Below the pieces are notes generated by a model. The model worked only from the letters and a program-made list of their open reading frames with translations. It was not told the origin of the DNA and searched no databases. Position numbers and translations under genes: made by a program. This document shows positions 9,822-18,883 of a DNA stretch of 47,510 nucleotides, in pieces; within the stretch, counting starts at the first letter, position 1; every line of letters starts with the position of its first letter. The DNA is taken from contig NZ_JAGPOT010000058.1 of NCBI RefSeq assembly GCF_018224015.1, positions 1 through 47,510 on the forward strand. The letters are read 5' to 3'. The DNA is from Pseudarthrobacter albicanus. GTDB lineage: Bacteria; Actinomycetota; Actinomycetes; Actinomycetales; Micrococcaceae.

Positions 9822-11225
9822 TCAGGCTTCCTGCACGACGGCGATTTCCGTCTTTCCCGGAGGCCTGACAGGCAGGAATACCAGCAGCCCCGCCAGCAGC
9901 ACCACCATGATGCCGAGGATGCCCCAGCGCTGGGCCTCGCCGGGAGCCACGAGCGGGGACGCGATGGTGATGCAGAGGGTGAAGAGTGCCGGGGCGAGGA
10001 AGCTCACGGCCCGGCCCGTGGTGGCGTAGAGGCCGAAGAGCTCCCCGGACTCGCCGTGCGGGGCGAGGCGCGCGAGGTAGGCGCGCGAGGAGGACTGGGC
10101 GGGCCCCACGAAGAGGCACAGGAACAGGCCGAAAATCCAGAACGTGGTGCTGCCGGACCAGTCCAGGCCGAAGAACACATAGCTGCCGTTGCCGAGGACC
10201 AGGATGACGGTGCCCGCGATCAGGAGCCCCACGAGGGAGCCGATGATGACCGCCTTCGGGCCGATCCTGTCATCCAGGAAGCCGCCGGCGATGGCCCCGG
10301 CCGCCGCCACGATGTTGCCGAAGATGGCGAAGAAGATGACGTCCTTGAGTTCGAAGCCGAAGGTGCCGGCGGCAATGATCCCGCCGAAAGTGAAGACGGC
10401 GGCCAGCCCGTCCCGGAAGACGGCGCTCGCGAGCAGGAAGAAGATGGTGTGCGGGCTCGTCCTGTAGATCGCCTTGATGCGGCGGATGAGCAGGCCGTAG
10501 GACGCGAGGAAGCCCAGGCCCGCGCCCGGCCCGGCTTTGGGGAGTTCGGGCACGGCGAACAGTACCGGCAGGGCGAAGACGAAGAACCAGAGGGCGGAGA
10601 AAACGGCCACGAGCCTGATGTTGAGGCTGTCCTGGGTGGACGAGCCGAACCAGTCGAAGCTGGGCTGGACGAACAGCTGGAGCACTATCAGCAGCGCCAC
10701 GATGCCGCCGAGATACCCCATCCCCCAGCCGAAACCGCTCACCTTGCCGATGTTCCCGGGGGTGGAGACCTGCGCCAGCATGGCGTTGTAGTTCACGCCG
10801 GCGAATTCGAAGAAGACATTGCCCAGCGCAATCAGCGTCACGCCAAGCAGCAGGAATTCAGGCCGCGGGAAGACGAAGAAGCACAGGCCCGTCAGGAGCG
10901 CGACGGCGGCCGTGTTGACGCCCAGCCAGAGCCTGCGCCGTCCGCCCGTATCCGAGCGCTGGCCGGTGACAGGTGCCAGCAGGGCAATGGCTGCGCCGGC
11001 GATGGCCAGTGCGCTGCCCAGGACGGCCGAGGCCTGGTCCCCGCCGCCGAAGGACCCGGACGTCAGATAGACGGTGAAGACGAAGGTGGTCATGACGGCA
11101 TTGAAGGCTGCAGAGCCCCAGTCCCAGGCGGCCCACGCCAGGACCCGCCCCTTGTGGGCGGCCTGGCTCCCGGATTCGAGGTCCGAGGACGGGCGGGTGG
11201 CCCCGGGGGCCGCGGCGGAGTTCAT
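9822..11225 (-). CDS. MFS transporter, UMF1 (Atg22-like) family
   Basis: A 467-residue integral membrane protein with about 11-12 hydrophobic helices. The AWAAWDWGSAAFNAVMTTFVF start and the pattern GGQRSDTGGRRRLWLG (loop 2-3) are typical of the UMF1 branch related to the vacuolar effluxer Atg22. The substrate is unknown, perhaps amino acids. The frame is open to 11375, but the ATG at 11225 gives the normal N-terminus. A GGAGG lies too far away, while TACCAT sits seven bases before the ATG, so it may be leaderless. It is divergent from the Mrp operon, with about 140 bases between the starts. Confidence 0.82.
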   Translation of the reverse strand: MNSAAAPGATRPSSDLESGSQAAHKGRVLAWAAWDWGSAAFNAVMTTFVFTVYLTSGSFGGGDQASAVLGSALAIAGAAIALLAPVTGQRSDTGGRRRLWLGVNTAAVALLTGLCFFVFPRPEFLLLGVTLIALGNVFFEFAGVNYNAMLAQVSTPGNIGKVSGFGWGMGYLGGIVALLIVLQLFVQPSFDWFGSSTQDSLNIRLVAVFSALWFFVFALPVLFAVPELPKAGPGAGLGFLASYGLLIRRIKAIYRTSPHTIFFLLASAVFRDGLAAVFTFGGIIAAGTFGFELKDVIFFAIFGNIVAAAGAIAGGFLDDRIGPKAVIIGSLVGLLIAGTVILVLGNGSYVFFGLDWSGSTTFWIFGLFLCLFVGPAQSSSRAYLARLAPHGESGELFGLYATTGRAVSFLAPALFTLCITIASPLVAPGEAQRWGILGIMVVLLAGLLVFLPVRPPGKTEIAVVQEA

Positions 11226-11367
11226 AGCCTGAATGGTAGCCGCCTCCGCCGGGAGTTCTTGCGTAAAGCATTTGTCAACGCTTGGTAAACTGTCCGTACC
11301 GAACCTAACGAATAACCGCCTGCTCCAACTTATTGACAATCGAAACCCTGACGTTGCGGAGATACCA

Positions 11368-14300
11368 GTGATCACAGTCCTTGCCGTGCACTTTGCGGTG
11401 GCCGCTGTGGCGCCTTTCCTCTTCCGGAAGTTCGGCAGGAATTCGTTCTACGCGCTCGCAGCGGTTCCCGCCGGCTCCTTCCTCTGGCTGCTCCTGCAGC
11501 AGGGGCAGGTCTATTCGGACGCCGGGTTTACGGAAGAGGTGCTGCCCTGGATCCCCGAGCTCAGGCTTGAGCTCGCCTTCCGGATGGATGCCCTGGCCTG
11601 GGTCATGTCGCTGCTGGTCCTCGGGGTGGGTGCGCTGGTGCTCGTATACTGCGCCCGGTACTTCAAGGACCAGGATGACTACCTGGGCGGATTCGGCGCC
11701 CAGCTGCTCGCCTTCGCCGGGGTGATGTTCGGGCTGGTCACCGCGGACGACCTGCTCCTGCTGTTCATCTTCTGGGAACTGACCACCGTGCTGTCCTACC
11801 TGCTGATCGGCTACGCCCGCACCAGGCTGGCCGCCCGCCGCTCGGCGCTCCAGGCGCTCATGGTGACCACCGCCGGCGGGCTGGCCATGCTCGTGGGCCT
11901 GATCATGCTGGGCTTCAGCGCCGGGACCTACCGGATCTCGGCCATCCTGGCGCAGGCCCCCCAGCTGGCCACCGGACCGGCCGGGGCGGCCGTCGGCGCC
12001 GCCGTCGTCCTCATCCTGATCGGTGCCGTCACCAAGTCGGCCCTGGTCCCGTTCCATTTCTGGCTGCCCGGCGCCATGGCGGCCCCCACACCGGTGAGCG
12101 CCTACCTGCACGCCGCCGCCATGGTGAAGGCGGGCATCTACCTCGTGGCGCGGCTCGCCCCAGGGTTCGCGGACACGGCGTTCTGGCTGCCCCTGGTCCT
12201 GGGCCTGGGCCTGGCCACCATGCTGGTGGGCGGATACCGGGCGCTCCGGCAGACGGATATCAAGCTCATCCTGGCCTACGGCACCGTCAGCCAGCTGGGC
12301 TTCCTGACCATGGTGGTAGGACTCGGCACGCCCGACGCGGCGCTCGCCGGGCTCGCCCTGCTCCTGGCTCACGGGCTCTTCAAGGCCGCCCTCTTCCTTG
12401 TGGTGGGCATCATCGACCACCAGGCCGGCACCCGCGACATCCGTAAACTTTCCGGCGTCTACGGCTCCGCCCGGGCACTGGCCGTGGTGGCAGCCATTGG
12501 TGCGGCTTCGATGGCGGGAGTCCCCCCGCTGGCCGGGTTCGTGGCGAAGGAGTCCGTCTTCGAGGCTTTCGTCCACTATGGAACCGGCTCGCCGGCAGGC
12601 CTGCTGATCCTGGCCGGGCTGGTCCTGGGCTCCATCCTGACCTTCGCGTACAGCGCCCGCTTCATGTGGGGCGCCTTCGCGGTGAAACCCGGCGTCGAGG
12701 CCACCCCGTTCAAGCCGATCAAGCCGGCGTTCCTCGCCGCCCCCGCCCTCCTGAGCCTCCTGACGGTTGTCTACGGGCTGTGGCCGAGCGCAGTGGACGG
12801 CTGGATCCAGCCGTACGCGGCGCTCTTCGCCGGCACGGACCCCGCCGGCGGATCCGCGGCCGGCGCCGCCGGTCATCTCTCCCTGTGGCACGGCTTCACC
12901 CCGGCGCTCGGATTGACCGCCCTGACCTTTGCGCTCGGACTGGCGATGTTCTACGGGCGCGACGCCGTTTCCCGGCTGCAGGGCCTGGTCCCCGGCTGGA
13001 TCGACGGGGACCGCGCCTACCAGCAGACCATCGGCGCGCTCGACGACGCGGCGGTCTGGGTGACCGGCCGGACCCAGCGGGGTTCGCTGTTCTTCTACCT
13101 CTCCGTCATCCTCACCGTGGCCACCGTGCTCCCGCTCACGGCGCTGGTCCTCGCCGACAGGCCGCTTCCCCAGGGCCTGTACTTCATCGACCCGAATTCC
13201 CCGCTGCAGCTCGTGGCAGGCGCCGGGATCGTGATCTCTGCGGTGGCCGCCGTGCGTGCCAACAAGCGCTTCCTGGCCGTGCTGATGGTCTCCGTGAGCG
13301 GCTACGGCATCGCCCTGATGTTCTCCCTGCAGGGCGCCCCGGACCTCGCGCTGACCCAGATGCTGGTCGAGACCATCATCCTGGTGGCGTTTGTCCTCGC
13401 CATGCGCAGCCTCCCCGCCGGGCTGCGGGACCGCACCGGCGGAAAATACCGGGTCATCCGGGTCATCATCGGCGCGGCCTTCGGGGTCACCATGGTCTTC
13501 GTGGCGATCCACGCCCTCGGGGCCCGCGTGGCGCTGCCGGTCTCGCTCGAGTTCCCGAAACTCGCGTACGAGGGCGGCGGGGGCCTGAACGTCGTCAACG
13601 TCACCCTGGTGGATATCCGCGCCTGGGACACCTTCGGCGAGATCTCCGTGCTGGCCCTGGCCGCGACAGGTGTTGCCAGCCTGATTTTCGTCCGCGGCCG
13701 CGGAGACCGCCTCCAGGCGTCCTCGACAGTGGCCGAAGGGACGGTGGGCCGCTGGAGAGGTGCCCGGGGCAACACCCGCGCCGACGCCGCGCTGGCCATG
13801 AGCCGCCGGTTCGCCGCCGCCAGCCGCGACGCCTGGCTGGTGGCCGGGCGGACCATGGCACCGGAACGCCGCTCGATCATTTTCGAGGTGGTCACCCGGC
13901 TGATCTTCCACTCCGTGATCGTCTTCTCCGTCTATCTGCTCCTGGCCGGGCACAACCTGCCCGGCGGAGGCTTTTCCGGGGGACTGACCGCCGGCCTGGC
14001 GCTGACGATCCGGTACCTCGCGGGCGGCCGCTTCGAGCTGCGCGAGGCCACCCCCGTCCGGGCCGGCACCCTGCTGGGGATCGGCCTCGCCACGGCGGCG
14101 GCGTCAGGGGTGGTGCCGCTGCTGCTGGGCGGCCAGGTGTTCCAGAGCGCCATCGTCGAGCTGTGGCTGCCCGTCTTCGGCGACATCAAGTTCGTCACCT
14201 CGACGATCTTTGACATCGGCGTGTACCTGGTCGTCGTCGGCCTGGTCGTGGATGTGCTCCGCAGCCTGGGCGCGGAGATCGACGAGCACTTCGAGGAACA

Positions 14301-14373
14301 CCCTGCGGAGCCGTACGCGGAACAGGAAACCGGCGGCATTCCCGCCGAAACCACGGCAAAGGGGAAAGCATGA
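11368..14373 (+). CDS. mrpA: Na+/H+ antiporter subunit A with fused subunit B (MrpAB)
   Basis: The 1001-residue large subunit of the Mrp Na+(Li+, K+)/H+ antiporter, homologous to complex I NuoL. About residues 1-500 form the proton-antiporter domain (TKSALVPFHFWLPGAMAAPT, LAYGTVSQLGFLTMVVGLG). About 600-780 is the MrpA C-terminal extension. The last 170 residues are an MnhB domain (RLIFHSVIVFSVYLLLAGHN, LPGGGFSGG), so no separate mrpB is needed. This fusion is common in actinobacteria. The GTG at 11368 has GGAG six bases upstream and matches the family start, although the frame is open to 11233. Its TGA overlaps the mrpC ATG. The operon exports Na+ and supports pH and salt tolerance. Confidence 0.93.
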   Translation: MITVLAVHFAVAAVAPFLFRKFGRNSFYALAAVPAGSFLWLLLQQGQVYSDAGFTEEVLPWIPELRLELAFRMDALAWVMSLLVLGVGALVLVYCARYFKDQDDYLGGFGAQLLAFAGVMFGLVTADDLLLLFIFWELTTVLSYLLIGYARTRLAARRSALQALMVTTAGGLAMLVGLIMLGFSAGTYRISAILAQAPQLATGPAGAAVGAAVVLILIGAVTKSALVPFHFWLPGAMAAPTPVSAYLHAAAMVKAGIYLVARLAPGFADTAFWLPLVLGLGLATMLVGGYRALRQTDIKLILAYGTVSQLGFLTMVVGLGTPDAALAGLALLLAHGLFKAALFLVVGIIDHQAGTRDIRKLSGVYGSARALAVVAAIGAASMAGVPPLAGFVAKESVFEAFVHYGTGSPAGLLILAGLVLGSILTFAYSARFMWGAFAVKPGVEATPFKPIKPAFLAAPALLSLLTVVYGLWPSAVDGWIQPYAALFAGTDPAGGSAAGAAGHLSLWHGFTPALGLTALTFALGLAMFYGRDAVSRLQGLVPGWIDGDRAYQQTIGALDDAAVWVTGRTQRGSLFFYLSVILTVATVLPLTALVLADRPLPQGLYFIDPNSPLQLVAGAGIVISAVAAVRANKRFLAVLMVSVSGYGIALMFSLQGAPDLALTQMLVETIILVAFVLAMRSLPAGLRDRTGGKYRVIRVIIGAAFGVTMVFVAIHALGARVALPVSLEFPKLAYEGGGGLNVVNVTLVDIRAWDTFGEISVLALAATGVASLIFVRGRGDRLQASSTVAEGTVGRWRGARGNTRADAALAMSRRFAAASRDAWLVAGRTMAPERRSIIFEVVTRLIFHSVIVFSVYLLLAGHNLPGGGFSGGLTAGLALTIRYLAGGRFELREATPVRAGTLLGIGLATAAASGVVPLLLGGQVFQSAIVELWLPVFGDIKFVTSTIFDIGVYLVVVGLVVDVLRSLGAEIDEHFEEHPAEPYAEQETGGIPAETTAKGKA

Positions 14374-14921
14374 GCGTCAACCTGACCCTGCTGACGGTCA
14401 TGGGAGCCCTGTACGCGTGCGGCATCTACCTGATCCTGGAGCGCAGCCTCACCCGCGTCCTGCTGGGCCTGATGATGCTGGCAAACGCCACCAACCTGCT
14501 GATCCTGGCCACCGGCGGCTACGCCGGGCTGGCGCCGATCTTCAACAGGGACACGGACCCGCGGGACTACAACGATCCGCTGCCGCAGGCCCTGATCCTG
14601 ACGTCGATCGTGATCTCCTTCGCCGTCACGGCGTTCATGCTGGGGATCATCTACCGCACCTGGGTGCTGGGCCGCCAGGATGAAATCCAGGACGACGCCG
14701 AGGACCGCCGGGTGGCCGGGACGCCCAGCTTCGACGCGGAGGACGACTCCATAGTTCCGGTGGAAACCTCGGAGTTCCCGCTGGCCATGGACGCCGCCGC
14801 CGGCACCAGCACCGCCGGCGTGCTGGCGGGCGGCCGCCTGATCCCGGCCGAGGCCGCCGCGGCGGAAGAACGGCCCGGTTCGCAGAACCTGACCCAACAC
14901 CCGGAAGGAGGCGGAGCGTGA
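14370..14921 (+). CDS. mrpC: Na+/H+ antiporter subunit C (MrpC)
   Basis: A 183-residue NuoK-like membrane subunit of the Mrp complex. Three transmembrane helices occupy about residues 1-110 (MGALYACGIYLILERSLTR, VLLGLMMLANATNLLIL, ILTSIVISFAVTAFMLGIIY). The acidic, Ala-rich tail of about 70 residues (from about 115) is longer than in many relatives and appears disordered. Its ATG overlaps the mrpA stop (ATGA) and its stop overlaps the mrpD GTG, indicating coupled translation. Confidence 0.92.
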   Translation: MSVNLTLLTVMGALYACGIYLILERSLTRVLLGLMMLANATNLLILATGGYAGLAPIFNRDTDPRDYNDPLPQALILTSIVISFAVTAFMLGIIYRTWVLGRQDEIQDDAEDRRVAGTPSFDAEDDSIVPVETSEFPLAMDAAAGTSTAGVLAGGRLIPAEAAAAEERPGSQNLTQHPEGGGA

Positions 14922-16579
14922 ACATCGCCAGTCTTGCCCCGCTCGCCGTCGTACTTCCCGTCCTGGGCGCCGCCCTGACCTTCCTGCTGATCCGGTACTC
15001 GCGGGCCCAGCGGGCGGTCAGCATCGGTCTGCTGTCCCTGACCCTGCTGCTGGAATGCTGGCTGCTCGCCTCCGTCTGGGAGGGCGGCACCGCGGCGGTG
15101 AACATCGGCGGCTGGCTTCCCCCGTGGGGCATTGTGCTGGTGGTGGACCAGTTCTCCTCGCTGATGCTGGTGGTGTCCTCCGCCGTGAGCCTCGCCGTGC
15201 TGATCTACGCCGCCGGCCAGGGCATGGCCGACGGCGACCGGGACGCGCCGGTCTCAATCTTCTACCCCACCTACCTGATCCTCGTGGCCGGGGTGTCCAA
15301 CGCCTTCCTGTCCGGGGACCTGTTCAACCTCTATGTGGGGTTTGAGATCCTCCTGACCGCCAGCTACGTGCTGATGACCCTGGGCGGGACGGGCCCGCGG
15401 ATCCGCGCCGGCGTGACCTACGTGGTGGTCTCGGTGGTGTCCTCGGTGCTGTTCCTGATCGCAATCGCCATGGTCTATGGCGCCACCGGAACCATCAACA
15501 TGGCGGATCTCGCGATCAAGCTGGCGGGCCTGGACCAGGGCACGCAGACCCTGCTGCACGTCATGCTGCTCGTCGCCTTCGGCATCAAGGCCGCCGTGTT
15601 CCCGCTGTCCTTCTGGCTCCCGGACTCCTACCCGACCGCGCCCGCGCCCGTCACGGCCGTGTTCGCCGGCCTGCTGACCAAGGTGGGCGTCTATGCGATG
15701 GTGCGCACCGAGACGCTGCTCTTCCCGGGGGACACGCTCAACACCCCGCTGATGATTGCGGCGTTGCTGACCATGGTGGTGGGGATCCTCGGCGCCCTGG
15801 CGCAGAGTGACATCAAGCGGCTCCTGTCCTTCACGCTGGTCAGCCATATCGGCTACATGGTGTTCGGCCTGGCCATGTCCACGGCCGCCGGGCTGGGCGC
15901 CGCCGTCTTCTACGTGGCGCACCACATCACCATCCAGACCAGCCTGTTCCTGGTGACGGGGCTGATTGAGCGCCGGGGCGGCAGTTCCTCGGTGGACCGG
16001 GTGGCCGGGCTGGCCAAGCTCTCGCCGCTGCTGGCGGTGCTGTTCTTCGTCCCCGCCATGAACCTGGCCGGCATCCCCCCGTTCTCCGGGTTCCTGGGCA
16101 AGCTCGGGCTGCTGCAGGCCGGCGTCCAGCTGGGCACCCCGCTGGCCTACGCCCTGGTGATCGGGGGAGTGCTGACGAGCCTGCTGACCCTGCTGGCCGT
16201 GGCGAGGGTCTGGAACCGCGCGTTCTGGCGCAAGCCCGCGGACGCGGAGCATCCCGATCCGGTGCTGCTCGCGGCCCCGGAGGATTCGGCCACCGGGGAC
16301 CGTGCGGGCAGGACGAACGTGACCTTGCTGCCGCGGACCATGGTGGGTTCCACCCTGGGGCTGGTGCTGCTGGGCGTGGGGCTGACGGTCTTCGCCGGAC
16401 CGCTGTTCAAGGTGGCCGACCAGTCGGCCCGGGAGATGCTGGACCGGTCATCCTATATCCAGGCAGTGCTCGGCGAGGAGGCGCGGGTGCCGGCGATCGC
16501 CCAGCCCGGGCCCGGCCAGGACCCCGGCGGCGTCCCGGGCGTTCCGCCGGGCAGTCAGCAGCGGGGCGGCGGGAAATGA
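14918..16579 (+). CDS. mrpD: Na+/H+ antiporter subunit D (MrpD)
   Basis: A 553-residue NuoM/N-like proton-translocating subunit. The Proton_antipo_M core spans about residues 125-420. Markers are GDLFNLYVGFEILLTASYVL, KAAVFPLSFWLPDSYPTAPA and SDIKRLLSFTLVSHIGYMVF. These hold the conserved Glu and Lys residues of the proton channel. About 12-14 helices are predicted, and the C-terminal Pro/Gly-rich tail (after about 520) is cytosolic. The GTG at 14918 overlaps mrpC and GGAGG lies just upstream; the stop overlaps mrpE as ATGA. Confidence 0.93.
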   Translation: MNIASLAPLAVVLPVLGAALTFLLIRYSRAQRAVSIGLLSLTLLLECWLLASVWEGGTAAVNIGGWLPPWGIVLVVDQFSSLMLVVSSAVSLAVLIYAAGQGMADGDRDAPVSIFYPTYLILVAGVSNAFLSGDLFNLYVGFEILLTASYVLMTLGGTGPRIRAGVTYVVVSVVSSVLFLIAIAMVYGATGTINMADLAIKLAGLDQGTQTLLHVMLLVAFGIKAAVFPLSFWLPDSYPTAPAPVTAVFAGLLTKVGVYAMVRTETLLFPGDTLNTPLMIAALLTMVVGILGALAQSDIKRLLSFTLVSHIGYMVFGLAMSTAAGLGAAVFYVAHHITIQTSLFLVTGLIERRGGSSSVDRVAGLAKLSPLLAVLFFVPAMNLAGIPPFSGFLGKLGLLQAGVQLGTPLAYALVIGGVLTSLLTLLAVARVWNRAFWRKPADAEHPDPVLLAAPEDSATGDRAGRTNVTLLPRTMVGSTLGLVLLGVGLTVFAGPLFKVADQSAREMLDRSSYIQAVLGEEARVPAIAQPGPGQDPGGVPGVPPGSQQRGGGK

Positions 16580-17121
16580 GCCGGCGGCGCGTCTCGCTGC
16601 GGCAGGAACTGCCGCTGCTCATCTGGCTGCTGTTCGTCTGGGACGCCCTGTGGCAGGACTTCAGCCCGGGGAACCTGCTCTTCGGCGCCCTCATCGCCGT
16701 GGTGGTGGCCAGGCTGTTCTACCTGCCACCGGTGGAGCTCGGCGGCCGCTTCAACGTGCTCCGCGCCATCCCGTTTGCCGCGACCTTCCTGGCCAAGGTC
16801 GTGGCAGCGAGCTTCCAGATCCTGTACCTGGCCGTGGCCAAGGGCCCCAGGGTGATCAGCGCCGTCGTCGCCGTCCCGCTGCGGAGCCATTCCGATCTCC
16901 TGGTGACCGCCACCGGGCACGTGATCTCACTGATTCCGGGCTCGCTCGTGGTGGAGGTGGACAGGTCCACGTCCACGCTCTACATCCACGGCATCAATGT
17001 CCGCAACCCCGAGGACGCCGCGAGGCTCCGCAAGGACGTCCGGGACACCGAGGCCAGACTCATCCGCATCATGGGGACCAGGGACGAACTTTCCGCACTG
17101 AACCAGGAGGCGGCCGCATGA
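16576..17121 (+). CDS. mrpE: Na+/H+ antiporter subunit E (MrpE)
   Basis: A 181-residue MrpE/MnhE protein. Two N-terminal helices (about 10-45) are followed by FAATFLAKVVAASFQILYLA. The soluble domain carries the hallmark ISLIPGSLVVEVDRSTSTLY. MrpE has no complex I homologue and is needed for Mrp assembly. It overlaps mrpD (ATGA) and mrpF (ATGA) by four bases each. Confidence 0.92.
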   Translation: MSRRRVSLRQELPLLIWLLFVWDALWQDFSPGNLLFGALIAVVVARLFYLPPVELGGRFNVLRAIPFAATFLAKVVAASFQILYLAVAKGPRVISAVVAVPLRSHSDLLVTATGHVISLIPGSLVVEVDRSTSTLYIHGINVRNPEDAARLRKDVRDTEARLIRIMGTRDELSALNQEAAA

Positions 17122-17396
17122 TGCAGCTTGTCCTGACCGTGACCGCCGTCGTGCTGTCCCTGGCCGCGGCCGGGGCGATCATCCGGATCGGAAGGGGACC
17201 GTCCCTGCTGGACCGGGTGCTCGCCGCGGATGTGCTGCTGGCCATCTTCGGGGCGGCGCTGTGCATCGACATGGCCGTCAACCGCCACCTGAACAACCTG
17301 ATGCTGCTGGTGGCGATCTCGATCATCGGGTTCGTCGGCTCCGTCACGGTGGCACGGTTCGTCGCGGACCGGCGGGGGAACGTCCATGAATCCTGA
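17118..17396 (+). CDS. mrpF: Na+/H+ antiporter subunit F (MrpF)
   Basis: A 92-residue, three-helix membrane subunit. The conserved GRGPSLLDRVLAADVL loop followed by IDMAVNRHLNNLMLLVAI identifies MrpF. Two adjacent ATGs are possible. The first (17118) forms ATGA with the mrpE stop and has AGGAGG seven bases upstream, so it is preferred. Its 3' end overlaps mrpG by 11 bases. Confidence 0.92.
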   Translation: MMQLVLTVTAVVLSLAAAGAIIRIGRGPSLLDRVLAADVLLAIFGAALCIDMAVNRHLNNLMLLVAISIIGFVGSVTVARFVADRRGNVHES

Positions 17397-17793
17397 GCCG
17401 CTCTCCGCCGACGCCGTGATCGACGCCGTCTCGGCGGTCTTCATGGTGCTTGGCGCCCTGATGTCGCTCGCCGCGGCCATCGGGCTGCTGCGCTTTCCCG
17501 ACCTCATGAGCAGGATGCACGCCGCCACCAAGCCCCAGGTGCTGGGCCTGTTCCTGCTGCTCGCCGCGGTGGGGCTGCAGCTGCGCACCTGGTGGGTGTG
17601 GCCCGTGCTGGCGGTGGCCTGGATTTTCCAGCTGCTCACGGTGCCGGTGTCCGCCCACATGGTGGGCCGGGCCGGGTACCGCACCAAGCACCTGCACCGG
17701 GAGCTGCTGAGCACCGACGAGCTGGAGGCCGTGGTGCAGCAGGCGGCCGGCAGGCACGGTTTCGACGACGACGGCGGGCCGGCCGAACGCTGA
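17386..17793 (+). CDS. mrpG: Na+/H+ antiporter subunit G (MrpG)
   Basis: A 135-residue three-helix subunit. The signature GLLRFPDLMSRMHAATKPQ lies at about residues 33-52, and later helices include VLGLFLLLAAVGLQL and VLAVAWIFQLLTVPVSAHM. The polar tail of about 35 residues is likely cytosolic. It is the last gene of the mrpACDEFG operon, followed by a REP-like inverted repeat. Confidence 0.92.
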   Translation: MNPEPLSADAVIDAVSAVFMVLGALMSLAAAIGLLRFPDLMSRMHAATKPQVLGLFLLLAAVGLQLRTWWVWPVLAVAWIFQLLTVPVSAHMVGRAGYRTKHLHRELLSTDELEAVVQQAAGRHGFDDDGGPAER

Positions 17794-17817
17794 ACAGTCC
17801 GGCGGCCGAGGTTGTCC

Positions 17818-17876
17818 GGTGATTGAGCTTGTCGAAATCCGAGTTACAACCGCCGGGTCTCGACAAGCTCGACCAA
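17818..17876. repeat. REP-like palindrome, family A (copy 1)
   Basis: Two inverted arms, TTGAGCTTGTCGA and TCGACAAGCTCGACCAA, flank about 22 bases just after mrpG. The core CGAGCTTGTCGA / GTTTCGACAGGCTC recurs at 26653-26785 and in part at 43645-43659. Position after the last gene of an operon fits a REP element that may also act as a terminator or mRNA stabiliser. Confidence 0.7.
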
Positions 17877-17885
17877 CAGCGTCGC

Positions 17886-18149
17886 CTAGACCAGGTCCCG
17901 GGTTTTGGCGAAGCGCGTGATCGCGCGCTGGGTGCCGCGGTTGGCGAGGACCTGGATGATGGCGCTGACCGAGGCGGAGATCAGCGCGAAGGTCAGGGCG
18001 GAGCGCAGGGTGGTGGGGATGTCGTCGTCGTGGCCCTTGGGGGGCTTGTTGCCGGTGGACTTCTCCCAGACCGCGTCCACGAGCTTGGTCCCGGCGAATC
18101 CGGCGAGGAGGCTGATGCCGGTGCCGAGCAGTTTGATCATGATGTTCAT
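17886..18149 (-). CDS. DUF4235 small membrane protein
   Basis: An 87-residue protein of the actinobacterial DUF4235 family. A glycine-rich N-terminal helix (KLLGTGISLLAGFAGTKLVD) is followed by the typical WEKSTGNKPP segment, an acidic DDD turn, then a second helix (LRSALTFALISASVSAIIQV) and a basic tail. Two membrane helices are likely; no function is known. AAGGAG lies eight bases before the ATG at 18149, which decides the start over the internal ATG at 18140. Confidence 0.85.
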   Translation of the reverse strand: MNIMIKLLGTGISLLAGFAGTKLVDAVWEKSTGNKPPKGHDDDIPTTLRSALTFALISASVSAIIQVLANRGTQRAITRFAKTRDLV

Positions 18150-18185
18150 TCTTCGGACTCCTTGCGGGAGGGAACAGGGCTGCCC

Positions 18186-18629
18186 CTAGCCTAGCGTCCC
18201 GGCCCGGCCGAGGATTTCGGACAGGGCCTCCACCACCAGCTCATGGTCAGCCTTCTGGGGCAGGCCCGAGACCGCGACAGTGGCAACCGCCCCGGTGCCC
18301 CGCACATAGATGGGGAAGGCGCCGCCGTGGGCGGCGTACGTTTTCTGGTCGAACCAGGCGTTGTCCTCGATCCTTCCGCCCGTGGCCCGTGCCCGGAGGC
18401 CCACCAGCAGCGACGGGACCTCGTACCGGACGGCGGTGCGCTGCTTGGCCCGGATCCAGAGTTCGTTGTCGGGAGTGGCGCCCTCCAGCGCCGCGTGGAA
18501 GAGCACCTGCTCGCCCTTGCTGATGTCGATGGCGATGGGCAGCGAGCGTTGCCTGCCGAAATCGACCAGGAGGAGTCCGAGGTCCAGGGCGTCGTCCTTG
18601 CTGAACGACTGGAACTGCAGCTCGTCCAT
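18186..18629 (-). CDS. UPF0303/heme-degrading-domain family protein; N-terminus uncertain
   Basis: A 147-residue protein of the UPF0303 (DUF336, HbpS-like) family. Markers are ELQFQSFSKDDALDLGLLL, AHGGAFPIYVRGTG and a VAVSGLPQKADHELVVEAL C-terminus. Relatives bind or degrade heme or act as redox sensors; the role here is unknown. Homologues normally have about 12 more residues. The ATG at 18629 has no ribosome-binding site, while GGAGG followed five bases later by an in-frame CTG (18660-18662) would give exactly that extension (LAALIGRILAE). The same frame is open further upstream with no ATG, GTG or TTG, so a CTG start or an upstream frameshift is possible. Confidence 0.75.
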   Translation of the reverse strand: MDELQFQSFSKDDALDLGLLLVDFGRQRSLPIAIDISKGEQVLFHAALEGATPDNELWIRAKQRTAVRYEVPSLLVGLRARATGGRIEDNAWFDQKTYAAHGGAFPIYVRGTGAVATVAVSGLPQKADHELVVEALSEILGRAGTLG

Positions 18630-18851
18630 TTCGGCCAGGATGCGCCCGATGAGCGCCGCCAGGGATCCCTCCGGCTGCGGTCCGGTGGAGTCCGGGTCAT
18701 AGGCCCGGTCATCGGCCGGGTCCTGGCCGGGGAAGGGGCTGGTGGGGCTGGTGTGTGCGTCAAGTGATTCAGCTTCCGGTCAGTGAGCCGTGGCCAGTCA
18801 GCGCGGGGAAACGCGGGCTGACGGGTGTAAACTGAGCAATGCCCATAAGGG

Positions 18852-18883
18852 TGATTTTAATACGACATGATTTTAATACGACA
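18852..18883 (+). repeat. 16-bp perfect tandem duplication over a promoter-like box
   Basis: TGATTTTAATACGACA occurs twice head to tail, ending at the first bases of the TPP riboswitch. The AT-rich TTTTAATAC part is the most likely -10 region in this GC-rich stretch, so the -10 box appears to be duplicated. Confidence 0.7.

Noticed and set aside
11233..11367. Upstream extension of mrpA by 45 codons
   Set aside because: It would cover the divergent promoter region, and GTG 11368 has GGAG at ideal spacing and the normal MrpA start.
11305..13953. Very long open frame (882 codons) antisense to the Mrp operon
   Set aside because: Composition is Gln/His/Gly/Asp-rich with no domain, and it mirrors the third-position GC bias of mrpA; it is a shadow frame.
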